A stretch of DNA of 64,000 bases from Lachnospiraceae bacterium (GCA_017399685.1 JAFQBM010000014.1:1-64000), one strand, 5' to 3'. Numbered from the stretch's first letter, positions 25,299 through 34,504 are shown. Made by a program: numbers and translations. The notes: generated by a model not told the origin, from the sequence alone.

Positions 25299-26462
25299 AT
25301 GAAAATTTTATTTTGGCGAGTAAATGTTATGGGCGAAGAAGGAATCGAACATGCATTTCATGCTATGAACATTGATCTTACGATACACAAATACAATCCC
25401 GAAAGCTGGGATCATGACAAAAACTGCATAGATATGCTTGCTGCTTATCTTAGCTCCACTACTTTTGATTGCGTATTTACCCTGGATTTTATCCCTATCA
25501 TTTCCAGAGTTTGCGAAGTGTATAAAGTCCCTTACCTTTCCTGGGTTGTGGATTGCCCTTGCTTTCCACTCTATTCAAAAACGATATCAAACTCTGTAAA
25601 TCGAATATTTATTTTCGACTATGCGTTATATCAGAAATTTTACCCAAAAAATCCAACTGGAATTTTCTATCAGGCACTAGGAGCTGATGTCGCAACATTT
25701 GACCGTTTTCATCCGAACCGAAAAGAAAAGCAAAAGTTTTCCTGTGACATTTCTTTTGTCGGTTCTTTGTACACCGAAAAATGTCATTACTCTGACGAGG
25801 AATTGCCTCTCTATTTAAAAGGATACTTCGACGGACTAATCCGTTCCCAGTTATTAATCCAAGGTTATAACTTCTTAGAAGATGTACTTACACCCGAAAT
25901 TTGTTCAGAATTTCGAAAACACTCTGGCTGGAACCCTCTTACGGAAGATTATGAAGAAGATGTGGTTGGTATCATTGCAGATACTTATCTTGGTACCAAA
26001 GTAAGCGAGCAGGATCGCATTCACACTTTAAATGCTCTTGCCAAAAATCATTCAGTACATTTGTATACCAAAAGTGATACCTCTACCGTTCCAAACGTAA
26101 TAAACAAAGGAACTGCAAGCCCTAGCACAGAAATGCCTTTGGTATTTAAGTGCAGCAAAATCAATTTAAACATCACCTCAAAGCCCATTAAAACAGGACT
26201 TCCTCTTAGAATTTTTGATATCTTAGGTTGTGGTGGATTCTTAATTACGAATTTTCAATCTGAACTACCGGAATATTTCGAAGACGGAGTTGACCTTGTC
26301 GTTTATGACAGCATTCCGGATTTAATTCAGAAAATAGATTATTATTTAGAACATGATGAAGAACGCCTACAAATCGCAAGAAATGGTTACGAAAAAGTAA
26401 AGAACCATTATACATTAATACACTGTTTAAATCAGATGATTCAAACTGCATGGAATTTATAA
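25299..26462 (+). CDS. CgeB-like GT-B glycosyltransferase (DUF3880 type), flagellin-linked
   Basis: A 387-residue protein. The N-terminal half (MKILFWRVNVMGEEGI, TFDCVFTLDFIPIISRV, PYLSWVVDCP, IFDYALYQKFYP) corresponds to the DUF3880 domain. The C-terminal half has the GT-B donor-site pattern PLVFKCSKINLNIT, GLPLRIFDILGCGGFLITNF and IDYYLEHDEER. The start at 25299 is set by AAGGAG nine bases upstream; an open frame from 25164 is longer but overlaps the pseudogene. A paralogue lies at 34762-36006. It is convergent with flagellin. Such proteins are frequent next to flagellin genes and probably extend the flagellin glycan. No membrane segment. Confidence 0.82.
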   Translation: MKILFWRVNVMGEEGIEHAFHAMNIDLTIHKYNPESWDHDKNCIDMLAAYLSSTTFDCVFTLDFIPIISRVCEVYKVPYLSWVVDCPCFPLYSKTISNSVNRIFIFDYALYQKFYPKNPTGIFYQALGADVATFDRFHPNRKEKQKFSCDISFVGSLYTEKCHYSDEELPLYLKGYFDGLIRSQLLIQGYNFLEDVLTPEICSEFRKHSGWNPLTEDYEEDVVGIIADTYLGTKVSEQDRIHTLNALAKNHSVHLYTKSDTSTVPNVINKGTASPSTEMPLVFKCSKINLNITSKPIKTGLPLRIFDILGCGGFLITNFQSELPEYFEDGVDLVVYDSIPDLIQKIDYYLEHDEERLQIARNGYEKVKNHYTLIHCLNQMIQTAWNL

Positions 26463-26464
26463 AA

Positions 26465-26522
26465 ATGTGCGCCTGATGGCGCACATAACAAAAGGCACAA
26501 CCACCACGCTGGTTGTGCCTTA
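26465..26522. terminator. Bidirectional double terminator between CgeB gene and flagellin
   Basis: Two hairpins: TGTGCGCC/GGCGCACA with a TGAT loop just after the CgeB stop, and a stem of AAGGCACAACC with GGTTGTGCCTT around an 8-base loop. On the minus strand the second is followed by TTTTG, which suits the end of the flagellin transcript. Confidence 0.8.
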
Positions 26523-26542
26523 ATAATATCCTTAAGATAGGA

Positions 26543-27355
26543 CTATTGAAGTAATGATAATACTCCTGAAGTAGATTGGTTAGCTGACGCAAGCATTGAT
26601 TGAGCTGCTTGTTGTAAGATGTTATTCTTACTGTAAGTAACCATTTCTTTCGCCATATCAGTATCTCTGATACGTGATTCAGAAGCAGTTAAGTTTTCAG
26701 CTGTAGTATCAACAGAAGCGATAGTATGCTCCAATCTGTTCTGGATAGCACCTAGGTCTGCTCTTTGTGTAGCAACGGTAACAATCGCATTTTGAATTGT
26801 AGTCATCGCACCTGCAGCACCAGCTTGAGAACTAATACTTATACTACCTACAGATAATCCACTTGAGCTCATGGAATCGATAGAGAAAGTAATAACCTGT
26901 CCTTGTTTAGCACCAACTTGTAAGTTCTTACCAGTACAAGAACCAGTTAATAACTTCATTTCATTAAATTCAGTATTAGAAGCAATACGGTCAATTTCTG
27001 CAATCAACTGAGTGATTTCTTTTTGAGCAAGGTCACGATCCTTAGTAAGGTAAGTATCGTTCGCACACTGAGTAGCTAATTCGTTCATTCTTTGTAAGAT
27101 AGAATGAGTTTCATTTAAAGCACCTTCAGCTGTCTGGATCATAGAGATACCATCCTGTGCATTCTTAGAAGCCATTTCAAGACCTCTAATCTGTGATCTC
27201 ATCTTTTCAGAAATAGCAAGACCGGCAGCATCGTCACCAGCTCTGTTAATTCTGTAACCAGAAGATAACTTTTCAGTTACTTTACTTTGGTTAGATACGT
27301 TGATTCCTAATTGTCTGTTGGCGTTTAATGCGCCCATGTTATGTTGTACTCTCAT
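26543..27355 (-). CDS. hag: Flagellin
   Basis: A 270-residue short flagellin, the filament subunit exported through the flagellar type III system. The N-terminal D0/D1 helices (MRVQHNMGALNANRQLGI, KLSSGYRINRAGDDAAGLAI) and C-terminal helix (RIRDTDMAKEMVTYSKNNIL, QAAQSMLASANQ) are canonical. The middle is minimal, rich in serine and glycine (SMSSSGLSVGSISISSQ, residues about 165-185), with many possible O-glycosylation sites. The start at 27355 has AAGGAGGAA. Upstream lie a SigD promoter and a CsrA-type hairpin. The short variable domain and surrounding glycosyltransferase genes make glycosylation likely, though the sequence cannot prove it. Confidence 0.97.
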   Translation of the reverse strand: MRVQHNMGALNANRQLGINVSNQSKVTEKLSSGYRINRAGDDAAGLAISEKMRSQIRGLEMASKNAQDGISMIQTAEGALNETHSILQRMNELATQCANDTYLTKDRDLAQKEITQLIAEIDRIASNTEFNEMKLLTGSCTGKNLQVGAKQGQVITFSIDSMSSSGLSVGSISISSQAGAAGAMTTIQNAIVTVATQRADLGAIQNRLEHTIASVDTTAENLTASESRIRDTDMAKEMVTYSKNNILQQAAQSMLASANQSTSGVLSLLQ

Positions 27356-27360
27356 AATAA

Positions 27361-27394
27361 TTCCTCCTTGAATTTAAAGTGGCATCCTTGCCAC
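27361..27394 (-). promoter_or_regulatory. Probable CsrA-binding site in the flagellin mRNA leader
   Basis: On the minus strand the leader forms a hairpin (GTGGCA, loop AGGA, TGCCAC; 27379-27394), with the sequence GGCAAGGAUGCC placing GGA in the loop, close to the CsrA consensus. A second GGA is in the AAGGAGG ribosome site (27362-27368) ten bases downstream. The two-site layout parallels the hag leader of Bacillus, where CsrA represses and FliW relieves. csrA and fliW are at 31261-31945. Confidence 0.72.
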
Positions 27395-27450
27395 AGTTTA
27401 TTATGTTTTTAGTTAAGAGCTCGTCGTGGTTTGCTCTTATATATATATTA

Positions 27451-27477
27451 TATCGGTCGTTTCCTTCCGATACTTTA
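27451..27477 (-). promoter_or_regulatory. SigD (sigma-28) promoter of flagellin
   Basis: TAAA (27474-27477 read on the minus strand), a 15-base spacer and GACCGATA (27451-27458), against the consensus TAAA-N15-GCCGATAA. Transcription would start near 27444, giving a leader of about 90 bases. Confidence 0.85.
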
Positions 27478-27619
27478 TACCTCTATGATAATTTTTTTCT
27501 TTTCTTTTGTCAAGTGATATTCTCAGCATTTTTACAAGATATCTATCAACCTTACATTATATATATCGGTACTTTTTTTTAAAACTTTAGAGTTATTTTT
27601 ATTTTTTTATGAAATTTTA

Positions 27620-28102
27620 TTAATTTTTTTTATCTAAGAAAGCGGAGTCTACCACCTGTGTCTTGGACATGGCACGATAATATTTATTTACATTATCTTT
27701 ACTCTGTCGGAAGGTTTTAATCTCATTTCTCTTTTTCAAAAAGTGCACTTCTATCTTTTCTTTGTTCTTATACTCTAACTCCTGCAGTTTTACTGATAAG
27801 TCCGTTATGGTCTTAATCCGTTGTTGCATTAAAACAATTTCAGAAGCATATGCTTCTTTCTTCCCCTGAATTTCTTCTTCCATTCGTTCATATACCTGTT
27901 CAAACCCCTGATCCATGGTGTTTAAAACATCAATCAGTTCCCCCTTTTTATCCAGTAATTCCTGGAATTCTTCCATCCGAAATTCCTCTTCTTCTAATAA
28001 TGTTTCCTGTTCCCTGGTATATTCCATCAGCTGTTCTAATATCTCAATCTTTTTGGACAATGATTCCGCCATGATCGTAAGATAATTCGAATTTTCTGTC
28101 AT
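27620..28102 (-). CDS. FliT-like flagellar export chaperone (probable)
   Basis: A 160-residue, highly charged and almost wholly helical protein (EILEQLMEYTREQETLLEEE, FLKKRNEIKTFRQSKDNVNK). This is the pattern of FliT/FlgN-type export chaperones, which wrap the C-terminus of a cap or junction protein before secretion. It lies just after fliS, the place of fliT in Bacillus. An open TTG at 28120 exists, but AAAGGGG eight bases before the ATG at 28102 favours that start. Assignment rests on position and helical character, as this family is poorly conserved. Confidence 0.6.
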   Translation of the reverse strand: MTENSNYLTIMAESLSKKIEILEQLMEYTREQETLLEEEEFRMEEFQELLDKKGELIDVLNTMDQGFEQVYERMEEEIQGKKEAYASEIVLMQQRIKTITDLSVKLQELEYKNKEKIEVHFLKKRNEIKTFRQSKDNVNKYYRAMSKTQVVDSAFLDKKN

Positions 28103-28237
28103 AAAAGCTACCCCTTTCACCCTTTGATTACATACTGCGTTCCATATATCATTGCTTTCACTTTTAACTTTCTATCAATATTCTGATAACAATTATGGTA
28201 CACGTTTTTTATGCAAACTTTTTTACCTATACTCCAC

Positions 28238-28612
28238 CTACTTACTATGAGCTAATCTCATTACTTCCTTCCATGTGTCTCTCATTTCCCGGATATAACC
28301 CAAGGCTTCTTCTAATATTTCCGGGTCTTTCTTAATATTCGCTTCAATTAATCTACGATGGATATAGTCAAATACTCTCTCAAAATCCTCCGCAACCTTG
28401 TATTTATGATCCAGAGTGCAGATAAACTCTAACATAATATCCTGTGCTTTTACAATATTCTTATGTGCCTTTTGTAAATCACCATTTTCAAGTGCTATTA
28501 AGGCGATATTACAAAATTTAATAGCTCCATCATACAACATTAGGGTTAATTCTGCCGGAGAGGCAGTCTGAATCTTGCTATTTCCATATAATTGTGCCGG
28601 ATTTTGTGCCAT
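28238..28612 (-). CDS. fliS: Flagellin export chaperone FliS
   Basis: A 124-residue FliS. The family start AQNPAQLYGNSKIQTASPAE, LMLYDGAIKFCNIA (near 30) and the C-terminal RDTWKEVM are diagnostic. FliS binds the disordered C-terminal helix of unassembled flagellin and delivers it to the export gate; in Bacillus it also takes part in the FliW-CsrA circuit by freeing FliW. GGAGGAAAGAAAT before the ATG at 28612 decides against the upstream ATG at 28627, which lies inside the ribosome site. It follows fliD after a terminator-like hairpin. Confidence 0.95.
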   Translation of the reverse strand: MAQNPAQLYGNSKIQTASPAELTLMLYDGAIKFCNIALIALENGDLQKAHKNIVKAQDIMLEFICTLDHKYKVAEDFERVFDYIHRRLIEANIKKDPEILEEALGYIREMRDTWKEVMRLAHSK

Positions 28613-28649
28613 ATTTCTTTCCTCCATATATGTGCTTTCTTATGTTACA

Positions 28650-28672
28650 AAAAGGCAGCCTAGCTGCCTTTT
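28650..28672 (-). terminator. Hairpin between fliD and fliS
   Basis: AAAAGGCAG, loop CCTAG, CTGCCTTTT followed by TTG on the minus strand. A compact intrinsic terminator or attenuator after fliD. Confidence 0.72.
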
Positions 28673-28730
28673 CGCATATCTTTTTATTTTGAACTTTTCA
28701 AATCTGTTAAAATCTGAAACCACACTTTAA

Positions 28731-30716
28731 TTAAGCTGTTCCGCCACCGAACATATTCGTTAAATAGCTGGATTGTGTGTTCAGCTTACTTAAGGCAGTT
28801 TCCATCGCTGCGAATTTTTCATAATAAGAATCTTCTAATTCTACCAACTTATCCTCAAGTTCATCAATCTTTTCCTTATAAGACTTAATCTGCGTATCCA
28901 TGTACTTATCATTATAGAAGGTAAGTGCACTGCTTAATGTACTGGATCTCATCTTTGTGTTAAAATCACTATACAAAGTATTTCCGAGACCTTCCTGCTC
29001 ACCGGTAGTTTCATTTTCAACTCCTGCCAGCAACTGCATGACTGCTTCCGGATCATTCTCCAGCCATTCCTGCAACTTATTGGTTTCAGCAGAATAAGAG
29101 GTATCATCCTCATCACCCTTAATATGTAACAAACCATGTTCTGTATAATTACCTGTTACAATTCCGATGGAGGAAAGGCTTAATTTCGTCTTTGTACCAT
29201 CCTTTAAGGTAACTTCCACAGACTTCATCATGGTAGTACGCATAGCGGACATCAGAGAATTTAGAGTATCGTCTCTACGAAGCAGTGAATCTTTAATCTT
29301 CTTTTCCCAGTTCTCTACTTCTTTTTCCGTCATAGCCTCTTTCTCGTCGTCTGTCAACGGATCGTATCCACGGGAAGATTCTGCCGCATACTTCTCATAC
29401 ATGTCTGTCATTAACTTATTATATTCTGTTACAAACTCCTTCACGGAATCATATACTGCCTGGGTGTCATTATTTACAGTAATATTTACCTTTTGTGTAG
29501 TTTTATCTTTTACTGTAATGCTTAATCCGTTTACTGTCATTTCGTTGGAATTTGATTTAATATACGCTCCATTATAAAGAATCACTGCACTGCTGCCTTC
29601 TACATAAGAAGCCTTATCTTCCTCCGATGTTCCTGCCGGATAAGTGGCATCTTTATTTAATTTTAACTTATCTAACACACCGGAGCCATCATCACTTAGT
29701 GTAAAAATATGCTCTTCCCCGGCTGACTTAGAGCTTAAGAAAAATCTTCCCTGATTCGCATCGAAAGTTGCATTCATACCAAGTGCGCTAAACTTCTCTG
29801 CCAAATTGCTCATCGTAGTGTCAGAATCAATGATAATCTCTTTCGCTTCACCACTAATATTTACAGTAATCTTGGAACCGGATGCGATTCCCAATGCTTC
29901 TGTTACACGGCTGGAACCTGTAATCTTGCTTGCTGTTCTGGTAGCTTCCACTGTAAGAGCCTTTCCTACCTCCATAGCATGATTACCGGAATCGGAAGAT
30001 TCTGCTGTTAAGGTCACTCCATCATCCGCAGATACTCCAAAAAACTCTAATGCATCACCGGTAACGTTAATGGTCTTACCATTTTCATAAGTTTCGTTTC
30101 CATCTCCATCTGTAACCTTCGTTGCAGTCTTATTGGCAATAGATAATTTACCATCCTTAAGTGTGACTTCCACATCACTTCCGAACGCAGCCTGAACATC
30201 TGCGATAGTGGAATCTTCCGTAAAGGTATAAGTCTTCGTTTCGGCTGTATCTCCTTCACCGATTTTAACAGTTAATGACTTTCCAACCAGGTCAGAAGCA
30301 TTATTCATCTCAGAAAGCTTAACATCTGAAGATGTCACTGCTTTGCTATATTTTTCTTCATATCCGTTAGTTGCTATCTTACCACTGGTTAAGTAAGTAG
30401 AACTGGCAACACTCTGTACTTCAATGGAATGAGAACCCACAACAGCATTGGCATTGGCCTTTACCTCTACCTTGGAATCATCGGTGCTGGTGGCTTTCTT
30501 CGTCTTATAGGTAGACTGTGATTTTATCTTACTTAAGGAACCTGTATAAAAGCTATACACTTTCTTATTCATGTCTGCCCATGCTTCTTTTTGCCATTCA
30601 AGCTTGGTCTTTTTTCCTTTTATGTCATCTATCTTCGACTGTTTCGCTGATACTAGCTGTTGAATTAATGTATCTGTATCCATACCGGATACCATACCTG
30701 TCAAACGAACTGGCAT
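28731..30716 (-). CDS. fliD: Flagellar filament cap protein FliD (HAP2)
   Basis: A 661-residue FliD, which forms the rotating cap that folds flagellin at the filament tip. The N-terminus RLTGMVSGMDTDTLIQQLV is classic; FliD-N helices extend to about residue 100, and the C-terminal coiled region (YMDTQIKSYKEKIDELEDKL) ends in YLTNMFGGGTA. The length is above the usual 450-550 because of extended central domains (residues about 150-430) rich in Thr, Ser and Asp, likely surface exposed. The ATG at 30716 follows GGAGGGA. It lies 11 bases after flaG, as in Bacillus. Confidence 0.95.
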   Translation of the reverse strand: MPVRLTGMVSGMDTDTLIQQLVSAKQSKIDDIKGKKTKLEWQKEAWADMNKKVYSFYTGSLSKIKSQSTYKTKKATSTDDSKVEVKANANAVVGSHSIEVQSVASSTYLTSGKIATNGYEEKYSKAVTSSDVKLSEMNNASDLVGKSLTVKIGEGDTAETKTYTFTEDSTIADVQAAFGSDVEVTLKDGKLSIANKTATKVTDGDGNETYENGKTINVTGDALEFFGVSADDGVTLTAESSDSGNHAMEVGKALTVEATRTASKITGSSRVTEALGIASGSKITVNISGEAKEIIIDSDTTMSNLAEKFSALGMNATFDANQGRFFLSSKSAGEEHIFTLSDDGSGVLDKLKLNKDATYPAGTSEEDKASYVEGSSAVILYNGAYIKSNSNEMTVNGLSITVKDKTTQKVNITVNNDTQAVYDSVKEFVTEYNKLMTDMYEKYAAESSRGYDPLTDDEKEAMTEKEVENWEKKIKDSLLRRDDTLNSLMSAMRTTMMKSVEVTLKDGTKTKLSLSSIGIVTGNYTEHGLLHIKGDEDDTSYSAETNKLQEWLENDPEAVMQLLAGVENETTGEQEGLGNTLYSDFNTKMRSSTLSSALTFYNDKYMDTQIKSYKEKIDELEDKLVELEDSYYEKFAAMETALSKLNTQSSYLTNMFGGGTA

Positions 30717-30727
30717 ACGACTCCCTC

Positions 30728-31141
30728 CTATCTCTTTTCATCTACTAAAATTCCGGCTAAATCCATAACCTTCGCAATCATGTCCAAAGTCTTTTCCGGT
30801 GGAATCTCACGAATGACTTCCTTCGTAGATTCATCGATTACTTTAATGGCAATTCTGTGCGTATCTTCATGATAGGAAAACTCGCACTGTGTGCGTGTTT
30901 GTTTAATCTTCTGATTTACTTCTGTGATAGCACTCTTAATCTTTTCCGGAGCCACATCCTGAATCTTTAATTCACCTATGGCCACCTCTTCTCCATTCGC
31001 CATGGTGACAACCGGCTTTTCTTCTTTTACTTCTGTCTTTGTGGAAACTCCCTGATTTACTGTTTGTTTCGGCTTATAAGCTTCATAGTCTGCTGAAGCC
31101 ATGCCTGCTGAGTATCCACCTGAAATAGCATCAATACCCAT
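30728..31141 (-). CDS. flaG: FlaG family flagellar protein
   Basis: A 137-residue FlaG protein. The variable polar N-terminus is followed by the conserved domain CEFSYHEDTHRIAIKVID, KEVIREIPPEK and MDLAGILVDEKR at the C-terminus. FlaG is linked to control of filament length and is normally next to fliD. GGAGG eight bases before the ATG at 31141 selects this start over a GTG at 31150. Confidence 0.92.
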   Translation of the reverse strand: MGIDAISGGYSAGMASADYEAYKPKQTVNQGVSTKTEVKEEKPVVTMANGEEVAIGELKIQDVAPEKIKSAITEVNQKIKQTRTQCEFSYHEDTHRIAIKVIDESTKEVIREIPPEKTLDMIAKVMDLAGILVDEKR

Positions 31142-31260
31142 AACATTCACCTCCGTGTGATCTTCTTAGTCCTTTAAGTTTTAATAAGTATCCATCTATC
31201 TTTTTCAACATTTTATGGATTCATTAGTGATATCGTCTTTTTGACGCAAAAAGTTTATAG

Positions 31261-31482
31261 TTATTTGAATAATTTTGAAAGAGATTCTTTCGCATTGCTT
31301 TGTTTCAAAGCCTCTTTATTTTCTTCTTCGATTTGTTTGAAAATCTCTTCCCGGTAAATGGTCACATTCTTCGGTGCATCGATGCCGATTTTAATCTGGT
31401 CGCCTTTGATTTCTAAAATCGAAATTTTAATATCTTTTCCTATTACGATAGATTCCCCTAATTTTCTGGATAATGCCAGCAT
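31261..31482 (-). CDS. csrA: Carbon storage regulator CsrA
   Basis: A 73-residue RNA-binding dimer. MLALSRKLGESIVIGKDIKI, the GIDAPKNVTIYREEI strand and the helical tail are standard. It blocks translation by binding GGA motifs near ribosome sites; a strong candidate target is the flagellin leader at 27361-27394. The start is taken as the ATG at 31482 (true MLALSRK start), one base after the fliW stop; the GTG at 31491 lies within fliW. The tail is longer than in E. coli CsrA, as usual for Firmicutes, where it contacts FliW. Confidence 0.96.
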   Translation of the reverse strand: MLALSRKLGESIVIGKDIKISILEIKGDQIKIGIDAPKNVTIYREEIFKQIEEENKEALKQSNAKESLSKLFK

Positions 31483-31483
31483 C

Positions 31484-31945
31484 TTATTCACCCGCCTTTT
31501 CTTTCGCAGCCTTTAAAATTTCGTAGATTGGATAACGTACGGAGTAATCCTGATTTTCTACTATGATTTGTGCACCTTTTCTTGTATTCATGTTAATCAC
31601 AATGGGTGCCTTCAAATTGGCTGTCATCTTTTCTAAATCTTCCGGTACTGTTAAAGTAACCAGAACAAAATAATCTTCGTCTTTGGCTTCCCCTAAATTT
31701 TCCAACCATTCATCTTCTACCACTGGGTCGTAATCACCCTTAATCAATAATGGGTCAATAATTGGAAGTGCAAAGTTCGGTTCTTCTAAAGACTGAAGCC
31801 AGGAAATCGCTGACTTTTCATCTTCTATGTCGTTAATCACTGCGAATTTCTTGTATTCTTCCAATCCAATTAATCCACTATCGAAAGTTAACACCTTTTC
31901 ATCGTCAATGTCTACCATCCCAAAATATTTCGTATTCGCTACCAC
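31484..31945 (-). CDS. fliW: Flagellar assembly factor FliW
   Basis: A 153-residue FliW, an antagonist that binds CsrA allosterically and also binds flagellin, so flagellin synthesis is tied to export. TKYFGMVDIDDEKVLTF, FDSGLIGLEEYKKF, PNFALPIIDPLL and the NLKAPIVIN block are conserved. A GTG at 31945, eight bases after GGGGG, is the likely start, giving VVANTKYFG; the longer frame from 31975 adds a lysine-rich leader that is really the ribosome site. It precedes csrA by one base. Confidence 0.94.
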   Translation of the reverse strand: MVANTKYFGMVDIDDEKVLTFDSGLIGLEEYKKFAVINDIEDEKSAISWLQSLEEPNFALPIIDPLLIKGDYDPVVEDEWLENLGEAKDEDYFVLVTLTVPEDLEKMTANLKAPIVINMNTRKGAQIIVENQDYSVRYPIYEILKAAKEKAGE

Positions 31946-32063
31946 GTACAATTCCCCCTTTTTCTTTTCTAACACATTCTCACATTTGCGATATCGTATT
32001 CAAAAGCCATACTTACTTATCATACCTGCCATTCGCTATGCACTCTGTGTTCAAAAAATTCCA

Positions 32064-32121
32064 GTATCGTATTTATTCACATATATATTTATATTGTATC
32101 AAAAATTCCTACACTACGCAA
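32064..32121 (-). promoter_or_regulatory. Candidate promoters for fliW-csrA-flaG-fliD
   Basis: A SigA-like pair TTGCGT (32116-32121), 17-base spacer, TACAAT (32093-32098), and overlapping downstream a SigD-like pair TAAA (32088-32091), 16-base spacer, TACGATAC (32064-32071). Both read leftwards towards fliW; the second has one extra spacer base. Confidence 0.45.
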
Positions 32122-32188
32122 GGCAAAGTGGAACACCCAGCGAAAAAATTAAGGTTACAAAAGCCACTATTGCCCCGACATATAACAC

Positions 32189-34504
32189 CTAAGTTTCATT
32201 CATCACCATCAGCTTCATATCTTGTATCATCACTGGTTTTTTCTCTCGTATGCACTGTTGTGCCACACTATCCGAATCACCATAATATGCATCACACAAT
32301 GCAACAACACTTTTTAGGTTTTCTGTATCATCATAAATAAACCACTCCTCATCCATATATCGATTTATCATTTCCTGATATTGATCCCATAGTTTTGGTC
32401 GGATAGATTTACAGGTTTTTAAAATCAATGGATGGGGATTTAATATTACCGTAATATCTTCTTTTTGTTCTTTAAAAGTCAATAAAACAGATTTTATTTT
32501 ATCTAGCATACGTTCTTCATATTCTAAAAAGGTTCCCAGATTAATGTGATAAAGTACCACTTTTTTATATCCACCGTTTTCCTTTTGCACTTTCTTTCGC
32601 CACGACTTTGGAAGGTTGAGTTGCTCTTTTTGGGTACTTTCGACTTTATCAAATATTGCAGAACCTAACCCAGCCATCTTTTCTTCCCAAATCGCTCTGG
32701 TATCTTCTCCCGCAAACTCGGTCATTACGTCAAGATAAATTTGTCGCATCTTTTCAGACTGCACAATTACCTTGTCCGCATGAACAATACCTGGAAGTTT
32801 TAAATAATAATCCATACTTTTTATACTTTTAGTATCCAAAGGACCTATTTCATCTAATACATAAGGTGGAACATACACCAATTTCTCAGTGTATTGTTTT
32901 ATGTTTTCGGAATAGTAATCCAAATGTACACTAAAAAATTGATTGCTTCCATCATAAGGATTATTAGTAAATACAATATCCGGATGCCTTTTTTCAAAAG
33001 AATATGCAGTATAGCTCATTGTATTTACATACTCTGGAAACTCATTTCCTTCGTAATGAATTTCACTTATGGAACCATCTGTATTTCGGTCAAAATATGG
33101 AATCGGAACTACATATACATCGCTATCTCCTGCTTCTACAGCCGCTTTCCATATACTTTCAAGACTTCTCCAATGACTTGCTTTGTATGGCATAAATACA
33201 ATTTCTTTTCGATTGATAATTTCATTCATCGCACGATTCTCAATACTTAACAGTATCTGCTTTAATTCTTCCTGTACACCATCAGTAGAAATTTCCTGTC
33301 CCTGCAAGATGCCTTCATGCACTTGATATACAAATTCGCAATATTCTTCTAATAATTCTACAGTACCAAAACCTTTTTCTAATTGCTCTATTAATGTACC
33401 AAGTTGAATTGCTCCTTCCTGACAACTTTCAAGCAGCTGTAATGCAAAACCGTAATTTTGATTTCGAATCGCTTTTACTACTTCATTATGCGCTTCATCC
33501 AGCAGTCCGATAAATGCTTTCACCTGTTCCTTCGGTTTATTTGCTCTAAATCGTCCTTCGTTTTCCAAATCATCTTTTGAAAATTCATATCGAAACGGGA
33601 ATTTTACCTCCAGCTTACTAATCATTTCATTTTCTTGTGCTTTATAAAGTGGATATTCATGTGTTCCTCCTCCCTTAAAACACTTCATATAATCTCCAAA
33701 CGCCAGTTTCAATACACCTTCATACGACATCGGAGCATTGATTTCCATTTCTTCAAACGGCAAAGAAATGGTTTGTTTAAAATATTCCAAAGGATACTTA
33801 TGACGTCTCGACTTAATCCAGTATGGCATAATTGCTACTTCTTTTGCTTCTTTCTTATGGTATAACGAAAAGAGATTCTCCAACAATGTATACAACTGTA
33901 ATTTTATCGGACGTTTTCTATCTAACTTCACGACACATAATTCTTCCACCTGTCTTAATAAGTCTTCCATCTCTTTTGTATTTTTATTCTCTTCATTGAT
34001 AGCATCTATCACATATTCCACAATCTCTGCCATCTTGATACGTAACTCTTCTTCTTCTTTTTTGGGAGCAATATAGTCAAGCGGAAAAATATCAATCCCT
34101 GCTACATACGGAAAACCATGGTATTTCTTCATATGTTCCTCATCCATACGAATACTGTTTCCATTGTTTACTCTTGTCAACAGTTCCCAAAATTTTTCTT
34201 CAGTATGAAAATTGATAACAGCATAATTGGAAGGCAACTCTTTTTTAGCAATCTGATTAAAACGATTATAATCTTCTCTTAACATGATGATATCCAAGTC
34301 ATCATCCCACGGAATATAACCATTATGTCGAACTGCTCCTAACAAAGTTCCACCATCCGCATACCAACGGATATTATGTTTTTTACAAACCTTTGCAACA
34401 TCTGCCAAAACTTCTAACTGTGCAGCCCAAGCTCGTTTTATCATTCCAGAAACGTAAAACCCTTCTCTTACTTCATCTTTAAAAAACTCCTTGCTAAATT
34501 GCAT
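32189..34504 (-). CDS. LicD / CDP-glycerol glycerophosphotransferase-like fusion protein
   Basis: A 771-residue fusion. Residues 1 to about 300 are LicD, with WYADGGTLLGAVRHNGYIPW then DDDLDIIM near 48-75 and GIDIFPLDYIAP near 140. A helical linker leads to about residue 425. The rest is the GT-B-like domain also seen in 10327-12444 (EIVFMPYKASHWRSLESIWK, VPIPYFDRNTDGS, HPDIVFTNNPYDGSNQF, ILNPHPLILKT, YDDTENLKSVVALCDAYYG). Such a pair could transfer a phospho-linked group and a further phospho-alditol onto one glycan. It is divergent from the CgeB gene at 34762, between flgL and fliW, so flagellin is the likely final acceptor. Head group unknown; no membrane segments. Confidence 0.8.
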   Translation of the reverse strand: MQFSKEFFKDEVREGFYVSGMIKRAWAAQLEVLADVAKVCKKHNIRWYADGGTLLGAVRHNGYIPWDDDLDIIMLREDYNRFNQIAKKELPSNYAVINFHTEEKFWELLTRVNNGNSIRMDEEHMKKYHGFPYVAGIDIFPLDYIAPKKEEEELRIKMAEIVEYVIDAINEENKNTKEMEDLLRQVEELCVVKLDRKRPIKLQLYTLLENLFSLYHKKEAKEVAIMPYWIKSRRHKYPLEYFKQTISLPFEEMEINAPMSYEGVLKLAFGDYMKCFKGGGTHEYPLYKAQENEMISKLEVKFPFRYEFSKDDLENEGRFRANKPKEQVKAFIGLLDEAHNEVVKAIRNQNYGFALQLLESCQEGAIQLGTLIEQLEKGFGTVELLEEYCEFVYQVHEGILQGQEISTDGVQEELKQILLSIENRAMNEIINRKEIVFMPYKASHWRSLESIWKAAVEAGDSDVYVVPIPYFDRNTDGSISEIHYEGNEFPEYVNTMSYTAYSFEKRHPDIVFTNNPYDGSNQFFSVHLDYYSENIKQYTEKLVYVPPYVLDEIGPLDTKSIKSMDYYLKLPGIVHADKVIVQSEKMRQIYLDVMTEFAGEDTRAIWEEKMAGLGSAIFDKVESTQKEQLNLPKSWRKKVQKENGGYKKVVLYHINLGTFLEYEERMLDKIKSVLLTFKEQKEDITVILNPHPLILKTCKSIRPKLWDQYQEMINRYMDEEWFIYDDTENLKSVVALCDAYYGDSDSVAQQCIREKKPVMIQDMKLMVMNET

